Below, one piece after another: positions 33,033 to 48,267 of a stretch of DNA of 64,000 nt. Below the pieces are notes generated by a model that saw only the letters and a program-made list of their open reading frames with translations, was not told the origin of the DNA and made no database searches. Made by a program: the position numbers and the translations under genes. The DNA comes from Glandiceps talaboti (Eukaryota; Hemichordata; Enteropneusta; Spengelidae): assembly GCF_964340395.1 (NCBI RefSeq), contig NC_135564.1, positions 3,449,861 through 3,513,860 of the forward strand. The letters are read 5' to 3'. How positions within the stretch are numbered: position 1 is the first letter of the stretch; every line of letters starts with the position of its first letter.

Positions 33033-36000
33033 ATTATCATGGTAAGTTGATAATGGTAAGCCACGGTAATAACATTCATTTCAGTCAACAATGGACAAAT
33101 ATACTAAATCGGCTATTGTTTCTCGTATCGACTTTATAAATTAATAATTTAGTCACGATTGCCACTGCCAGAGACTCTAAATCGATCTGTAAGACCTTAC
33201 GTACTTTTCCCCAGTGTTGTAATTTCGAGATTGGTCCCATAGGTACACACACATAATAGGAACTCCGTAGTGGGAAATACCGTAACAGCGCAGTGACTAA
33301 GCATGGCGTAGACCAGGTAGTTTGCTCTTCCGCATAGGTGTAATTTCTCAAGGTTATTTCTCGCGAAATTCTCAACCCACTTCCTGACGGTATTCATCAT
33401 ACACGCAGTTGATCAGTTGTAGACAGATCGGGGAGTATGGATGTCGTGTAATCTACTTTTAATCGCTGAAAATCGCCAATTTTAGGCTGGAAGAAGTATC
33501 CTAATCCGGGTAAGAAAGCTTCATTAAGTAGTAAGTACTATCAGTGTCAACTAACAATGCTGCAACTATATATGACACCATGAATAATATCATCAAGTGA
33601 GTGAATAACGCATACAGTGAAGTTCAACGTATTGTATTTATATCATGTCTAATTTTCTGCTTGTATTTCGGGGTTGTCGTTTACGTTTCATATTTATTTC
33701 GTTTCGTTGATTACCGCAAAGCGTGAATATAACGTTAACAGACTACAGTTAAATGTACACCATGTAACCACAACCGTACCAAAAGTATCGCATCAAACTA
33801 GACAGTATGTTCATGTGACGATTCATGGGTTTATCCTTGCTACAACCTTTCTAAATGATTTAGAATGGCTTGGTGATACTTTATTCTTAAGGTCTCACGC
33901 AGTCGTCTCCAGAGTGAGGAACTTGCAGACGGGTGACACAACACGCACTTTCAGGTCACGGCCTTTCCCAGGTGGCTGTCGAAAATCTCACAGCTGCGTG
34001 TGTTTTGGGTAAACATTTTGACAAAATGGAAATAAGGAGTCTTTTTTAATCAGTTTTAACGATATAACTTGTGACGTAACGTCTTTGAAACACGAAAACT
34101 GGGGTTTGTTTTCGAGTGTATACTAACATCATCATAATCAATGAATCACGTAGATTTTTACATGGGTGGCGCATGTGAAGAACACGTTTTTATACGGTTA
34201 TATTCAACTATCGTTTTATGTGACAAACACGTTTTAATCTCTAGTTGGTGTTTCAAAGCTTAGGGCAATACATATGCCTCGAAGAGATGATTATTGACGC
34301 TACAGAGATACTATGCTGAATGTATTGTATGACGACTATAAATCATATCTTTGTACAGTAAGCTTATATCGAGCAATACATTGTCATCAACGAAGTCATA
34401 AAAACACTATATCACTAATGTAGAACAAGTGTAGTACGCAACAGCGGGGCGCATGATATGGTTTCGGGATATAAATTGCAGCCGTATAGTAGACCATACA
34501 TGCCTGGATTGAGACAGGGTGGCCTTATCTCTTAAATTGCTATAAATTTACAGAATTAACAGAAGCTCTGCGTCATCAATCTCAAAATTATACCGTCGAT
34601 AATTTTACAGCACAGTGATTTCAATACCGTGATAAACCTCGTTAGGCTTATCTCAACCACACAGTTGATAATTTGTAAATCCTTCACTTGCATATATTTT
34701 CATTCCCCTTGATCCGATAAAATGATACGAACCGAGATGAATGGCAGTGTATCCATTTGCGCTGGGTTTGCCACTAGCTATGGAATGTACAAATACGTAA
34801 AGTACATTTCAATCAATACATTAAAGCAATCATGGGAATATGAATATAAATGTATTGTTAAAAGTCTGATCAAATACTGAGAGTTGTTACTGCTATTTGC
34901 CCAACGTTTAGAATTTATACCAAGTATTATAATACACAGAAACAAAAGGGGTTGTCCGAAAACAATTATGCACTATTTTAGTTTTAATAAACGACAGAAA
35001 ATTTCAAAAAAATTCACGGTAATCAATATTCCGTTTAGAAAATTTGACAACAAAGGAGAACTGAATCTATACTAAAATGTAACACTATATCCATTTTAAT
35101 TAGATCAAACTACACTTGGGACAGAATGTTATTACTAAGTGTATGTACGTGTGTACAGCACCTCAGACGGTGATATAGTGAAGACGCATTTCGGACTATG
35201 CCGTAACGAGGTCAGTGGTTTTATGACAATGTTGAAGTTAGACAACATCTATTCAAATATCTACAGTGATAGTAACCTCGGCGTCTGTACTCGACGATCA
35301 ACGTTCACTACTTTCAACAGGTAGTACGACAGGCCTTTACAATCTTTCGACGAAAGGGGTAGATCACTTCCTACATTTTATATCGTCGCCACGTCACTAT
35401 ATAGTATTGTCATGTTTTAAATGCCCAATCTCTATACGTCGGAACAGTAACTTGTAATGAGTCTTGCTGTATGTGACACGACACGACACACCTGTTGAGT
35501 CAGTGCCATTGTCCTCAACATGAACATTACCATTTCCACATCACACTTTCAAATATGGTCAGTAATAAAGCAAAATAACATCTGAAATTCTACAGATAAG
35601 AATAAGTTACTTTTATTACCGTTCCGGTGCATAAGCAGGTAGCCGCTCAGTATATTCTCCGTCACGTACGTTCGTCAGTCCATTGGTGTAATATTTACCC
35701 CCTGCCAAGACGGGCCACACTGTTGAAGTAACCAGCCTACAGCTAAACTCGTTTCATGTTACAACTGGGAACGTTTCGCGTATATCATTGTGAAAAGAAA
35801 CATGGCGTTTTCAACCATAAAAGACACAATTATTATTACTAAGGTTGAAATTCGTTCAAAATTAGCCCATCTATCATCATCATCATTCCGCCGCAAGGTA
35901 TTTTTGTTTGCTTGTTACAGAGCTAGCTTCACAGGTGTGCATAGTTAGCGATGCATGATCCCAGAGTTGTAAAAAGTCTTCTGGGTTGTAGATATGCGTC

Positions 36001-36460
36001 ATTTCATTTGGGATGAATATTATCAATCTCAGTCAGTTAAACATAGTATCAAATTTCAAGTGAGAAACATAACTCGATATGTATCAAGGGGCTCATCCCA
36101 AACTGTAATTATAATGAAGTGCTGAATCAACTGTGATCGGACGGATAGTTAATAAATACGAACGTGTGAGAACGTTTATGGTATAGCAAAATAACGTAGA
36201 TTTGAGAGTTTTAAATGACATCTCAACAACTTGAATATGAACATAATATATATTGCGATTTCTTGCGATAAACTGCCACTTGATCACGTGACTGAAAGAG
36301 TGTATGACATGAATAATAATGAGCTCATTATAGTACTATAAGCTAGACCTATGTTACTCTTATATATATTTAGAAAGAATTTAATATGTTGCATGTGACT
36401 GCCCACTTTTCACTATAGATCTAACAAGAAGTGAATGAAAAGTTGCCCATGTATGTACGT

Positions 36461-36562
36461 ACACACACACACACAGACAAACAAACAGGCACAGACGGGT
36501 GGACAGACAGATAGACAGACGGATGGGCAAATGGAGACAGAGACAGACAGACATACATACAT

Positions 36563-36597
<35 letters not shown>
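36461..36597 (+). repeat. (AC)n then (ACAG)n/(CATA)n compound microsatellite
   Basis: Short (AC)n, a degenerate CAGA-rich stretch, then cleaner (ACAG)n units. Confidence 0.94.
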
Positions 36598-38106
36598 TAT
36601 GGGAAAAGTGGACAGTCACTTCGGTTCAATGCAATCGATACTATAGATTCATGTGCAGAAAACTTTTGTTTTCCACATACGTTAAACCAAGCATTTTAAA
36701 AAAGTTGCTGAATGGGGACTTCCTAAATTTGTTTAAAGAGTTGTTTTGAACTAAAGAGGGCAGTACTCAGTACAAGTTCATTGACCGTTACAAACCATCG
36801 AACTGCTGTAAGCTTATGTGGAAACTTTGTTAGGTATATAATTTTTTACAAAGATCGCACAAGTTTTAACAACGTTTAACACACTTGACTGGCAATAGAA
36901 AATTGTGTGACATTGTCATGGTTATGTGAAAAATTCTGATGTTTCATCAACGCAATACATGGTTGTACCTTCCATTAAAAAATAACGGTCATGTGAGGAT
37001 AGTTGTAATATCGTTACGAATGATATTTCGAAATAATTGTCGACGCCTACATGTCCCATTGCTGTGCACCGCTAGTTCAATTACATGAATGGCACACTGT
37101 TCCTCATCAGACAAACAACACTGGTCCTATAAAAGGACGTTTTTATTATCCACACCCACTTTAGGTTTCTTTGTCACCAAATACCTTTCAACAAGTGGTT
37201 ACTGCTATTATTACCCACCGTAATGTGTACATTTGTAATTATATCAAGTACGGAAGCTTTCATCTTTCGAAGAACAGTTATTATAATCTCAGACCACTAT
37301 ACTACAACGAGAATAAAACGACAGTGAGTCAATGTTTGTGTTTGTCAGTTAGGTTGGGACCTAGTCTCAGTGTTATTTACAGGACTCAATAGAAAATTAT
37401 GTACACTGCCGTTTGGACGTGCTCAAACATTATCTCGCTCACTGACTCGGACTACCAAACAACCACTATTACATACAGTAAATGTATGTAGAACATTGCG
37501 GAGACAACAAGTTCAGTTACCTAATGTAAACGAAATGCCAAACTTGTACGTCAACACGTCGTGTGACTCGATGAACATTCTCAGAAGCGTTGCCGGATAT
37601 ACAGATAAGTGGCAACCTTTGACCTCTTTAAAGGAATTACAATAGTGATATTTTAATAATCAGTTAGCCGTACACAGGTAGTACGTCATGACGTGAGGAA
37701 GTGAGGGAAATCTCGGTTAAGAGGTATAATCCGGCCGAGTCCAGCTTCGAAGCCTTGCGGGTAAGAAGTGATCCTTAACAGTTTAGTGATAGATCTCTTA
37801 GGACATGCTCAGAAGGCATGTTAGGGCTGGGACATAAGATAGTTATCATTTGAAGGTTGCTAAACAAGTGGTTGATTAGTAAATAAACCAGGTTAGAAAT
37901 GGAATAGTTTTATCGTCATACGTTTGATCTGATGGCCCACAACAAAATAAATGACAATGATATTGTATTTGTCTTTATTCCGTCTAGCTATTATGTGCAC
38001 CTTCTTCTTTTCGCTCTGCTTTCCCATACGTGCCACAGACTATGCTTTTAAACAAATTCGAAATAAATGTTGTCATTTAGAAGTTATGTGATCGACAGCT
38101 CTATAT

Positions 38107-38325
38107 CTGTCTGTCTGTCTGTCTGTCTGCCTGTCTGTCTGTCTTTCTGTCAGTCCGTCCGCCCACCCATTCATCTGCATCCATCCGCCCACCATGAAAG
38201 CAATACAATACAAAACAATACAAAACAAAACAATACAATACAATACAATACAATACAATACAATACAATACAATACAATACAATACAATACAATGCAATG
38301 CAATGCAATACGATATAATACAATA
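38107..38325 (+). repeat. (CTGT)n then (CAATA)n arrays
   Basis: (CTGT)n at 38107-38150, a CCAT-rich bridge, then about 24 CAATA-type pentamers at 38201-38325 with AAAAC variants at the left and GCAAT variants at the right. Confidence 0.95.
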
Positions 38326-39312
38326 CATCTTTGTTGTCACGAAATGGGCAATTATGCGTGCGGCATTAGAGAATAAATGCATAAATGAAAATAATTTAGT
38401 AGAGACACATTATAATACACCTCAAAATTCAAGAAACAATCACAAAATAAAACAAAGGCAGATACATTAAATCAATAAGTTACTGATCACTCCTGATAAG
38501 TTTCAGTATGGAAATTGTTTTCGAAATGAATGAATATTTAGCTTTTTAAGTTTTTGTCTTTGGAACTCTATAGCGCCGTCGGGATGGTAACACTTCAAAT
38601 TCTTGCTGATTGTTGATTGAAATGAGAAATATGAGCAACATGAGAAATTCAACATACAATAAATTCATTTCGGTTTTCGAAGGAATTCTTTCTACACGTA
38701 GCGATGAGAGGGAAAAAGTTTTAGATGACAGTGGCTAATTACCCTTCTCCGTGCTTTGTAAGAACATCCATGTTATAATAGCGAAAAGGTCGAGGTTGTC
38801 CGTGTTGAAGAAAAAACTGAACAAGAAAAACAACAAATGAATAAAAAGAGAATAACAGTGTTTTGCAGCTGGTGGTACTTGTTCCAGTGATACTGGTAAA
38901 CATCTACATTTGTAACGTATTCTAATAATTTATGAGTCAGACAGGTGCAGTGGTTATATTCATGTCATCATCAGTTGTCATCCTGATGACATCAATAGCC
39001 CAGTAATCATTTGAGGGCAAACCGCATACAGCTACAGGTCACTGACCTTCTAAATACCCCAAGCTTTCACTGGGCACAGAACTTTCAGTATTTACTTATT
39101 TACCATCCGAAGTTAACGTGTGCGTGGTACACAGGTGTGTGGCGGATGGATATCGAATGCTCGACGTGAAAACGATTCGTCAACAATCGTGAATATGCAA
39201 TATAACACAATCTGGAGAGCTCGGGTAAGAACGATTTTTTGTATACTTTTGCCATCAAAAGCGGTCTCCGTTCCATGTACACAGGTGTTAAACTATGACT
39301 CTTGAAAGAAAC

Positions 39313-39337
39313 GAAATCCAAAGTTAGTTTGGATTTC
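39313..39337. repeat. Hairpin, 10-bp perfect stem, 5-base loop
   Basis: GAAATCCAAA / TTTGGATTTC around GTTAG. Confidence 0.75.
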
Positions 39338-41043
39338 ATCATAGAGTAACAGTTGAGGCATGTTCTAGCTTATGTGAATCAAATCATACTTGCACTTATT
39401 AAGTAAGATATCATTAGAGGATGTTTTCGATGAAACGCCAAACTATATAACTTTCTAATACAAGTATATTGAAAATATTATGCCCACTGCCAAAGTATAA
39501 ACATAATTAAGGAGGCTATAACTTTTTTATCGTCCGAAACAAAGACAATCCCTATTCGAAAACATGGTCACGTTTTGTCACAATAATTACTCTGCTAACC
39601 ACTGAGCTCAATTGAAATACCCGATTATCGCACATAATAGTCTTTACAGAAAGAATGGAAAGGTAGCTTTGCATAATGGAAGACAAGTACCTGTTGTGAA
39701 AACTAACATTGGCATGAACCAGCTACACAGAGACGCATTATTTGGAAGTAGGTGTACCATGTAAAGTCAGAAACTCTGGATTAATGGTATAAAGGTACAA
39801 GACAAGGGACTGGTACAATGCTTGACTTAAGTACAGCTCAATTAACAGGCGATTGTGACATTTAAACAATACTATATTTCTGTACTTTTGAAATAAATCA
39901 GCTGTACGTTGTACTTGCATATCACACAATGAGAAATCACCGCTAATCATGCATGCACGGTTCACTTTGTATTTGTCAACGTGGACATTAATGAGCACAC
40001 GATTGTAACTAAGCAAAGTGGCCTGTCCTTTCTTAAAGTCCGTGAATACAAGTAATTACAGAGTTCTTGGGATCAAACATTTTAAGACAGGCATCAATCG
40101 TTATCCACAATTTTACAAGTCGTGTTGATATTAAGTAGAAGTGCTACCAAATGTTGAAGGCCACCAGACATTAGCTTCATTTCCAATTTTAAAGCACTTT
40201 TTTGTGTACATTTGACATTTGTGATTTTCAGCTGAAGGTTTGGGGCGATAATCTACCAGAAAAAAAATCAATTATTTTAAGTTCTCAACTCAGCTTGATG
40301 ATTCGGCGATGACTACAGGAAATAAGTCAATTATAAAAACGTGGGTTTGAAACAAAATAATGGCAAAATGCTTCAGATATATCTTTAAGTGTCGTCATAA
40401 AAAGGTTACAATTTTAAAAACAAATATAGCGGAACACTTGCTAGATTATATGTTGATTACTGGCACCATCGCTTAGTCACGGTCATAACAATACTTTCTC
40501 ACTGAGACAACCGAGCATGACGTAAAGAAAGTTCTGAATCCTTTCATGCCCCTAGCTGTATTTTGATTGTCGATATTTGAAGGTAAACGCAACATGTAAA
40601 CCACAGTAATTGGCATTACTAACAATTGAATTTGTTTAGAAGCAGCATTCCGCGTTGGGTAGTCAAAAGACAGGTATGAAAACAAGAATTCCACGATGAA
40701 CATTTGGAAAGAAAATCACAAAAACTAGGTAATGTATCTTATTATAACTTGTATCGTACCAAAAACGGATCATCATGAATCATGAGATCCAATACATAGT
40801 ATTTTCAATCTTCAGTTCTTTTGTTCTAAAACTCTCTGAAAATGTATACATATAATTGTTATCTACCTCTTTAAAGCAATTACCCAGTATGAGTGCGTTA
40901 ATTATACTGGTTTCCGCCAGACTGCATAGCTATGGCGGTCGTGTAAACCACCCATTATCGTCCATACAGTAATGGTAGCAAATTTAACCTGAAACAGTCG
41001 GTTGTCTGATGTCGGTTGTCAACAAAAATATTTCTTTGCTACA

Positions 41044-41230
41044 TTTTATAGTCTTGCAAGGCAAATAACTCACTATTATTGATACATTTTATCGTCTGGC
41101 AGTACAAAAATTGTGTTAACATTGCTAAAATTTATCATCTGCCTCGACAAAATTTGTACAAATTGCTATACGTTATACTTTATAGTCTCGTGCGACAAAG
41201 ATTTCCTGACACTATTTTTCATCATCTGAC
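41044..41230 (+). repeat. Degenerate tandem repeat, about five units of roughly 43 bp
   Basis: A core of TTTTATAGTCTTGC type recurs near 41044, 41087, 41130, 41178 and 41215, each usually followed by a GxCAAA-like stretch. Old and diverged. Confidence 0.55.
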
Positions 41231-41907
41231 TCTAACCTGAAGTAGACAAAATAGTAAGTTCAATTGTCACATTTAATCCTTTTATCGAAGCTCATCACCT
41301 GGAGATAGTTCTCGCAAAGGAACTGTAGCAAGGTTTGTAAGATTGTTGACGAGCAAGATGATGTTCGCTTTCAGGTGCACTGGCTTCAATCATAAAAAGT
41401 TTACCCGCCAAATAGTTCAGACGACATTTACGACATTCTATAATTGTGTTAAGTCATCGTTTAACATAATAATATAGTTTCCCTGTAAAAATGCACCGTC
41501 GTGATTTGTATCTAAATGTCGGTATTTTGAAGTTGAACGTCATTCACGAAAAGACATGGACACTCTTTAACCACAACACTCCAGCCGGTTGAACCAACCC
41601 TTCCCCTTAGGCTTCACCATTGTCCGAGTCGTAGCAAATAAATTGTACTTGAAATAACAGTATCAGTTTAAGTAGCAATTTAGTATGCTTTATTTCCTTA
41701 ATAGTAATACTTTACGATTGTCAACTTCGATTCCGTACAGTTAAGTATTTGCTACTTTTAGTATTGAACTCAACATTGATTTTAGAGTTGACTTTTAAGA
41801 GGTTCATTAAACAGGAATACCTCTACATACTAATCAATTACGTCATACTATGTTATACCTTATTTGTTCGACAGGCTACACTTCAGTTTGATTTTGTTGT
41901 AAAGGAC

Positions 41908-41955
41908 ACATACATACATACAAACAAACAAACAAACAAACAAACAAACAAACAA

Positions 41956-41996
<41 letters not shown>

Positions 41997-42027
41997 TAAA
42001 CAGACAGACAGACAAACAGCCAGCCAG
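41908..42027 (+). repeat. (CATA)n(CAAA)n(CAGA)n compound microsatellite
   Basis: Three tetranucleotide motifs in succession, each differing from the next by one base, then CAGC units. Confidence 0.95.
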
Positions 42028-44601
42028 CCAGTCTGTAGTACATGGTCCGATCAGTTAATGAATTTCTAAATGTTACGTTCCAAAGTTGGTTTCAAGTACA
42101 TGTATACATATTTCATGGTAAACTAGGTATTCTGTAGTTAGATTTTTAATTGATAAATATACAATATTATTAAACTTTCAATCAGAGACTCAAATAGACA
42201 CGCCACACAAGAAGTGAAAATACCTGCGGCCATTGGCCGATTGAGATTGAATTTCGGATGGCTAATTTTGGACAAGATGCTTCACCAATTTTGTTGATAT
42301 CAATCCGACTGTAGTAAGTGCCTAGCCATTCAACAAAAGACTGATATTCATTAGCGTAAAAGGGCACAATGTGAGGTACTCCCAAAATCAATATTTATAC
42401 TGTGCTAGTTGTTTTTTTCTCGTATTCAAGACTTTCTTTGACTGACGAGTTGGTGTTATTTCAACATGTTGTATCGGTCATCGGTGTCAAACCCATTGTC
42501 TGCACAAAAAGAAATGTGCATAGCAGCAGCGAAAAATATAACGACGTTATAAGCAACGTCTTGTCGATATTTTCAAAACAAAGCTGTGTTCATACTATTC
42601 AAGTACGAAAGCTAGATATGTAATATTCAAATTACAAGTACCCTTAATTTACGTATAATGGTCATCTAAAACAGGCTGTCACCGGGTTTATAGCACGCTT
42701 CAAGTAACAGATTGTTCATGAGTCCAGTTAGATTGATGGTGAGTCCTTTCTGTTTGTCAGTGTTATGTTTGATTGTTACAACACTATTGACTAAACTCCT
42801 GAACAGTGACCGGTTTGAACAATTTGATCATGGCGCAGCGGCACGGCAGGTACCACAAGTCTGTATCACCCCAACATCTTCAAAGCAGCAGACCCTATAG
42901 AATTAACAATACAGATAAAACATCCCAACACTGTAAACTACCATTTAGACCTTGAATTAGTATTAAAGTGGAAATGATATTATAATGATACAGAAGCAGT
43001 GTTGAATGCAAATGTTAACCCGCTGTCAAGGTGTTTGTATGTATATGTATCATCTAAAGCCCATGATATAATATAGTTAGACCATCACATTCACACTTTA
43101 TCACCCTATAAGCTATACAGTACTGTAGTGTAGTGTGCAGGGTTATACTGTACAGTACGGTTACAGTACTATTGTTATGTAGTGTATGTACTAAATTCAC
43201 TACACGTACCAACAACGTTCAACATATATTTATACCGTATGGCCTAAATACGATTTGAGATTCAATTATTATTCTTTATATTCATGACACGTACTGATAA
43301 ATATTCAAACTATCGATATCGCAGTGGAGAGTAGATAAGCCGTAGCTTATAATTGTATCCTGATTAATTCAAAAGTCTTTGCTGGCCTAACACTCCCATC
43401 GGAAATGTGAAAAATCAACTATATCTTAAGTACGATACAGTCAATTACAGCTAACGTCGCCAAAAAAATGTTATACAGTTTTGCTATCCGGTTTTTGGCA
43501 GTTTAATTATGTTTACATTTTGCCAGACTTAAATGTATTACAGTAATTACTTGCATTGTATTTTCATTTGCAATGAGTCAGAGTGTCTAGATCTGAAATG
43601 CTGTCCTATCTACAAATGTTCTATGAACCAATTTGAAAATAAAAATACGTACACATCCGTGACAAACACGGCATACTCTTTCGGCTAGGTGAAACTCTCT
43701 GCATATTAGCTTATGCTTGTGACAAGTTCTGACGTTATAGAATTTAAAATCTGTTTGTTTATTTTATCTGACATGTAAATGTTGATGAATGTAATTGGAC
43801 TCGAATGTGATTGGTTGATCAAACCATTTCTCACATGACAATAGCCATTATAACATACCCACTACAGTAAAATTAAACCTTAATAGTCGATTTTACCACA
43901 ATGTCAAAATGTTTTCACAAAATTGTAGTTTTTGAATTTGGCTCAAAATGATTACAGTTTGTCCTGCCAAGGGTTTTTCATTACATAAAATGAACTGATA
44001 AGGTTTATTAATTCTTTACATAACTTGAAACCGTCGTGTGAGAAATGATCAAAGTCGTGAAAATTCTGTTATTTGACCAATGGATTCATTAATTGACTTG
44101 TAATGGTCTTGTGAGAGAGGTATACTGTCAATAATTTGCAAACGATATTGAGTCGCTGTTTTCATGGGCAGTAAGTAAAGGCGTACCTTGAACGATCACT
44201 GACAAGGTGTATATGATTATTATTATCAAGCGACGCAAACACATAGGGTCATACCATCCTTTACATTAGAAATCGGCATTTATTAATTATCGACTAATCA
44301 GATTTACCTTAAAAATACATTACTGGATCTTAAGAACCCGACAGCGGAATGTAAAATTGATGCTTATTTCAAAGTTTGCGGTCATGGTCACGGGTATTGC
44401 CTTTAGAGATGTCCATGTATTAAAGTGTACGAGTTCTGTCCTTGGGGATAATATAGATTAGAGGTCGTAGGTCATGGTAAATTAGCATATTATGACAGAT
44501 GGAATGTGGCGAGGTTTCATCGATCCAAAGTTACTTATTCACTAACAATTTCACACATAATGGTAAGTGAAATTTGTTCTTCACGTGAAAATGAAGGCAG
44601 T

Positions 44602-44966
44602 TAAGGCCTAATGAAAATAATATGTGGTTCCCATTACGCGCAATTTTAGAGTAGGTGGGGTAGGTAGATTTTTTATTTTATTTTATTATATTTGTTTGTG
44701 CGAGTAGCTTGTTCAGGTTTTCTATATGGTCTCTGTGTTGTCTATTTCTTCTCATCAGATGTACAGCCATTAAAGATTGGAAGGATAGTTTTATAGTGTC
44801 TTTTTAAGTTGCTGTCAGTTTCCGCATCTACTATTTCTTGTGAGACTTCACAATTTTTGCGATTTTATTATTTTTCTCTCGAATACGTAACAAAAGTGTA
44901 GGGTCGGCAGTGAAAAACTAGGTGGGGTCGGGTAACCTGAACCAAACAATTACTTTTTAGGCCTAA
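44602..44966. mobile_element. MITE-like element with imperfect terminal inverted repeats
   Basis: The left end TAAGGCCTAATGAAAATAAT (and on to GGTTC) matches the reverse complement of the right end (from TTAGGCCTAA back to GGTTC) over about 28 bases with several mismatches. GTAGGTGGGGTAGG near the left and AGGTGGGGTCGGGT near the right are similar direct motifs. No coding capacity. Confidence 0.55.
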
Positions 44967-47900
44967 TATCTTTTGTGGATTCTATGTAAACCCCAGGCAT
45001 CGTCACTATTCGTGGATTCGTTCACCCATATGGCGGCGGAGTTATGCAGCCTCCTCCCCCACCCGTACTGTGTGTACATCAATCACTGAGAATATGTTAC
45101 ATCTAGGGTGGGTGTCTTAAAAGTTAAAGTCGGATAACCTTTTGCGTACGTAGTCAGAGGCCACATCATGCCATATTCAAGGCTTAGCGTTTACATCCAT
45201 TCAAGACATGAAAAAATCCTGAAAAGAGAAAACTGAATACATTAAAAAGCGAATTGAAAAACTACAAACGTAACACTGTAAAGAGAGCCGTTGTCTTGAG
45301 GTGCTTTATTTGTACCATTGCCGCAAGGTCATGAATTAAAGGTCGTTTGTGGCCACATGTGCCCTAATTAAACACGCATCTCAACAGTTTGGAAAATAAA
45401 GTGCCAACGTGATTTTCCAGAAGGACGTTATCATGAAAAACAAATGCACTGTATTGATAATGGCCCGAAGGTAGTCGTTAATACAAAGAACCATGGTAGC
45501 ACAATCACACGAACATAACAATGTACAAGAAACTGTGAGGAATCAATCTTATGATTTAAGTAAGTTGTTCGGGAAATATCATGAACTGTATACAATGCCA
45601 AGATACAATGCCAATGACAGTGTCGATAGAAGATGGATGGTTGACACTAGTGGCCCCAGGTCTTGTCATAAAGACATACTGTTATCAAAGCAATGATAGA
45701 ATTTGACCTACCGTTGCGGCAAACACCAAGGTGATGAACCACGCCTTAGGCTAAACGACGCAATCAGCAACGATAACAATCATAAAGGTAACGGAAACCC
45801 GGGCAGCCTTGGCAGATTGTTATAAATTCAGATTAGGGCATCGTCGCTGATTTACCACGGAAAATTAGTACGTTGAAGCTATCAATACTGTTATTCTGTG
45901 GTTAAATCAGAGATGACAAACAGCGGGTAGCCGAGGAGCAACTAAAATAACACAGTTACCAGCAATGTATACGTACTAAATGAATGTGTCCAGTTACACA
46001 TTTCACGACCAGAATTTGAGGACAATCATTTATCATCTTTATGTACTCAGTATATCAAAATATCAACACGTGACTCGCAATAACACAAACAAAATTGTGA
46101 TTATTTTTGCCACCCTTCACTCTTGCTCATGGACCGACAAAATGTGCATTTTTCTATCGTTTCATAGTCTGTGTAAAGTCCAAACTACTAACAAATTTAT
46201 TTGAGTTCTTGAAGTGATCGGATATCGATTAAGAATAAAAAGTATGAACTTTCCAAGCTACAAGCACAAGTGTATCCTAAAATTGTGTTTCATAATGATT
46301 AATATGGGGAACCGAGTCACTATGAATAGAGTTGTATATACATTTGTAATGCAAAATATAACATAATTATCGATTACACAGTTATAATGGGGGTCCAAAA
46401 ATTCACCCGAGTGCAACGCACAAGTTCATATTGATCGGGTCCTAGCCTATATGCACAATTGGTTACAGAATGCACCCCTTGTTGTCTTTTTATTGGACAA
46501 ACTAGATTCTAAGTGTTTTGTACTTGAAACGTACAAATAAGCTTTAAATGATGGAAAGCCCTTTTATGATACTGAAATTGACCAGTGGTTCCCATGGATA
46601 CGGCAACGACTTGTAACATTCAAGTACACTGAGTTGAAAAACAGTCCAGTCGTCCATTCAGTGGAGATTTAATCCATGCAAAGGACAAGGTTGGTCGACG
46701 ACTTCTGTGATAGAACTTATATATAAGTGTGTTAAATAATAGACAAAGGAGGGCAAATGGTCTGTAGTCAAATATTGTGATCGTCAGCTAATGTAGCATG
46801 AAAGGTGATAAGAACAGACGTTCACCCGTCATACAGGATTAGTTTATGGTGCAGTGAAACCGTGCTAAACATCATCCGATAAGGTAAGGTACGCACAGCT
46901 TTGCCATCTAATATAAACAATGGATTCGAATCGTGTGTGCATAACCCGTAAAACAAGCAAACAATCTTTTTCTATTTGTTGTGTACCTTTGTCATTAAGA
47001 TTTCAATATCCTTGATCAGGCTATAGTATACAATGCATCATTTACCGTTAGAAATTTCTTTTCAGCGTCAACGTCGTGAACTTGCTACTGGCTGCTTTAA
47101 TTTACTACATTAATCTCAGCCCTACGTACTTTTCGCCTGTTGAAAATCGCCACCTCGTCCATCCTGGGTGGTTCAAAGTTTCCCCATGATATCGTAACGG
47201 TTTTAATGTTTGTTTCTTACATTAAGTTCTCGTCAGAAACAAATTTATTTACGAAAAACAGAACATTTTAGTGTAACGAATATGACTCACTGGCATAGGT
47301 TTGATGTACAACGTAGTAAACGTGAGCCCAGAAAATGTTTATTTTCTGGTATATTTTTAACCCAGATTTCAGATGTCTCATTAAACCATTGGTTGTATTA
47401 GGAATAAGAGTATATGGACAGTTCAGAAATTTGCATGAAATGATAGGGCAATCCACAAATCCTGCCTCTTACATACAATGGGTATATTGTGTTAAGCAGA
47501 AGGTGTCATTCTCATGAAATAATAATTCATCGTTCTCAAATTCTATTAAAACATAGCTGAAATGATGAGAATGACGATGCTCATAAAACTAGGAATTATT
47601 TTATCACCATGAAATTTTCCAAAATGACACTATAAAGCTAAAAATAGTAAAAACTATACTACATGTAGGTGTCGACATGATTTGCCATTCTAAGATAATT
47701 ACAATTGCCTGTAGCAATCACCCAGTCTATAAGTCTCTAGTGAGATCATTCGCCCTTCTCCAAGCTTTGTTTTCTGTGAAATCAAATTAAAAATGAATGG
47801 TGAGTTTGATAGATGGATTTTAAAGGTCGGTGAGAAGGAGAACGTTTTGCTAGCTACTACGTGTCAAAAGTGACGAGATCTACTCTACATTGTCTAAGGA

Positions 47901-48254
47901 ATGGTATAATGCCCCGTATGTATAAGCTACTCTCTCTAGATCTCACAAAAGCAATTATCATTTTGAAGTGTAAATAATTCAAATATGTAGTCATGGAAAG
48001 GGTACTGAACCATGTATACAGATCGACGAATTTATAAGAAAAATTCTGTGACTTTCCAAATAACTTGTTGCAGCGTTTCATGTGAAGCTAACATAACAAA
48101 AGCACTTGTCTTTTGACGGTTTTGTTACAGTAATAGGTCATCCATGAAGGAAAGTGATCGCTTCTTAACTTAGACATTTAGATAGATCGTTGTTTGTCAT
48201 AGAGTGGAACCGTTGATGCCAGGTTCTTTTATGCTTTATAACTTGAATTGTTTG

Positions 48255-48267
48255 CCACTAGATGGCG
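48255..48267 (+). promoter_or_regulatory. CTCF-like motif
   Basis: CCACTAGATGGCG fits the animal CTCF core CCASYAGRKGGCR. It lies 4.0 kb upstream of the gene 2 start codon. Confidence 0.4.

Noticed and set aside
33085-33400. Overlapping minus-strand frames of 96 and 67 codons
   Set aside because: Two overlapping frames of similar quality with no homology; more likely chance.
33674-34012. 112-codon plus-strand frame
   Set aside because: No recognisable domain, no convincing splice sites or poly(A) signal, and no compositional break. It remains possible but unsupported.
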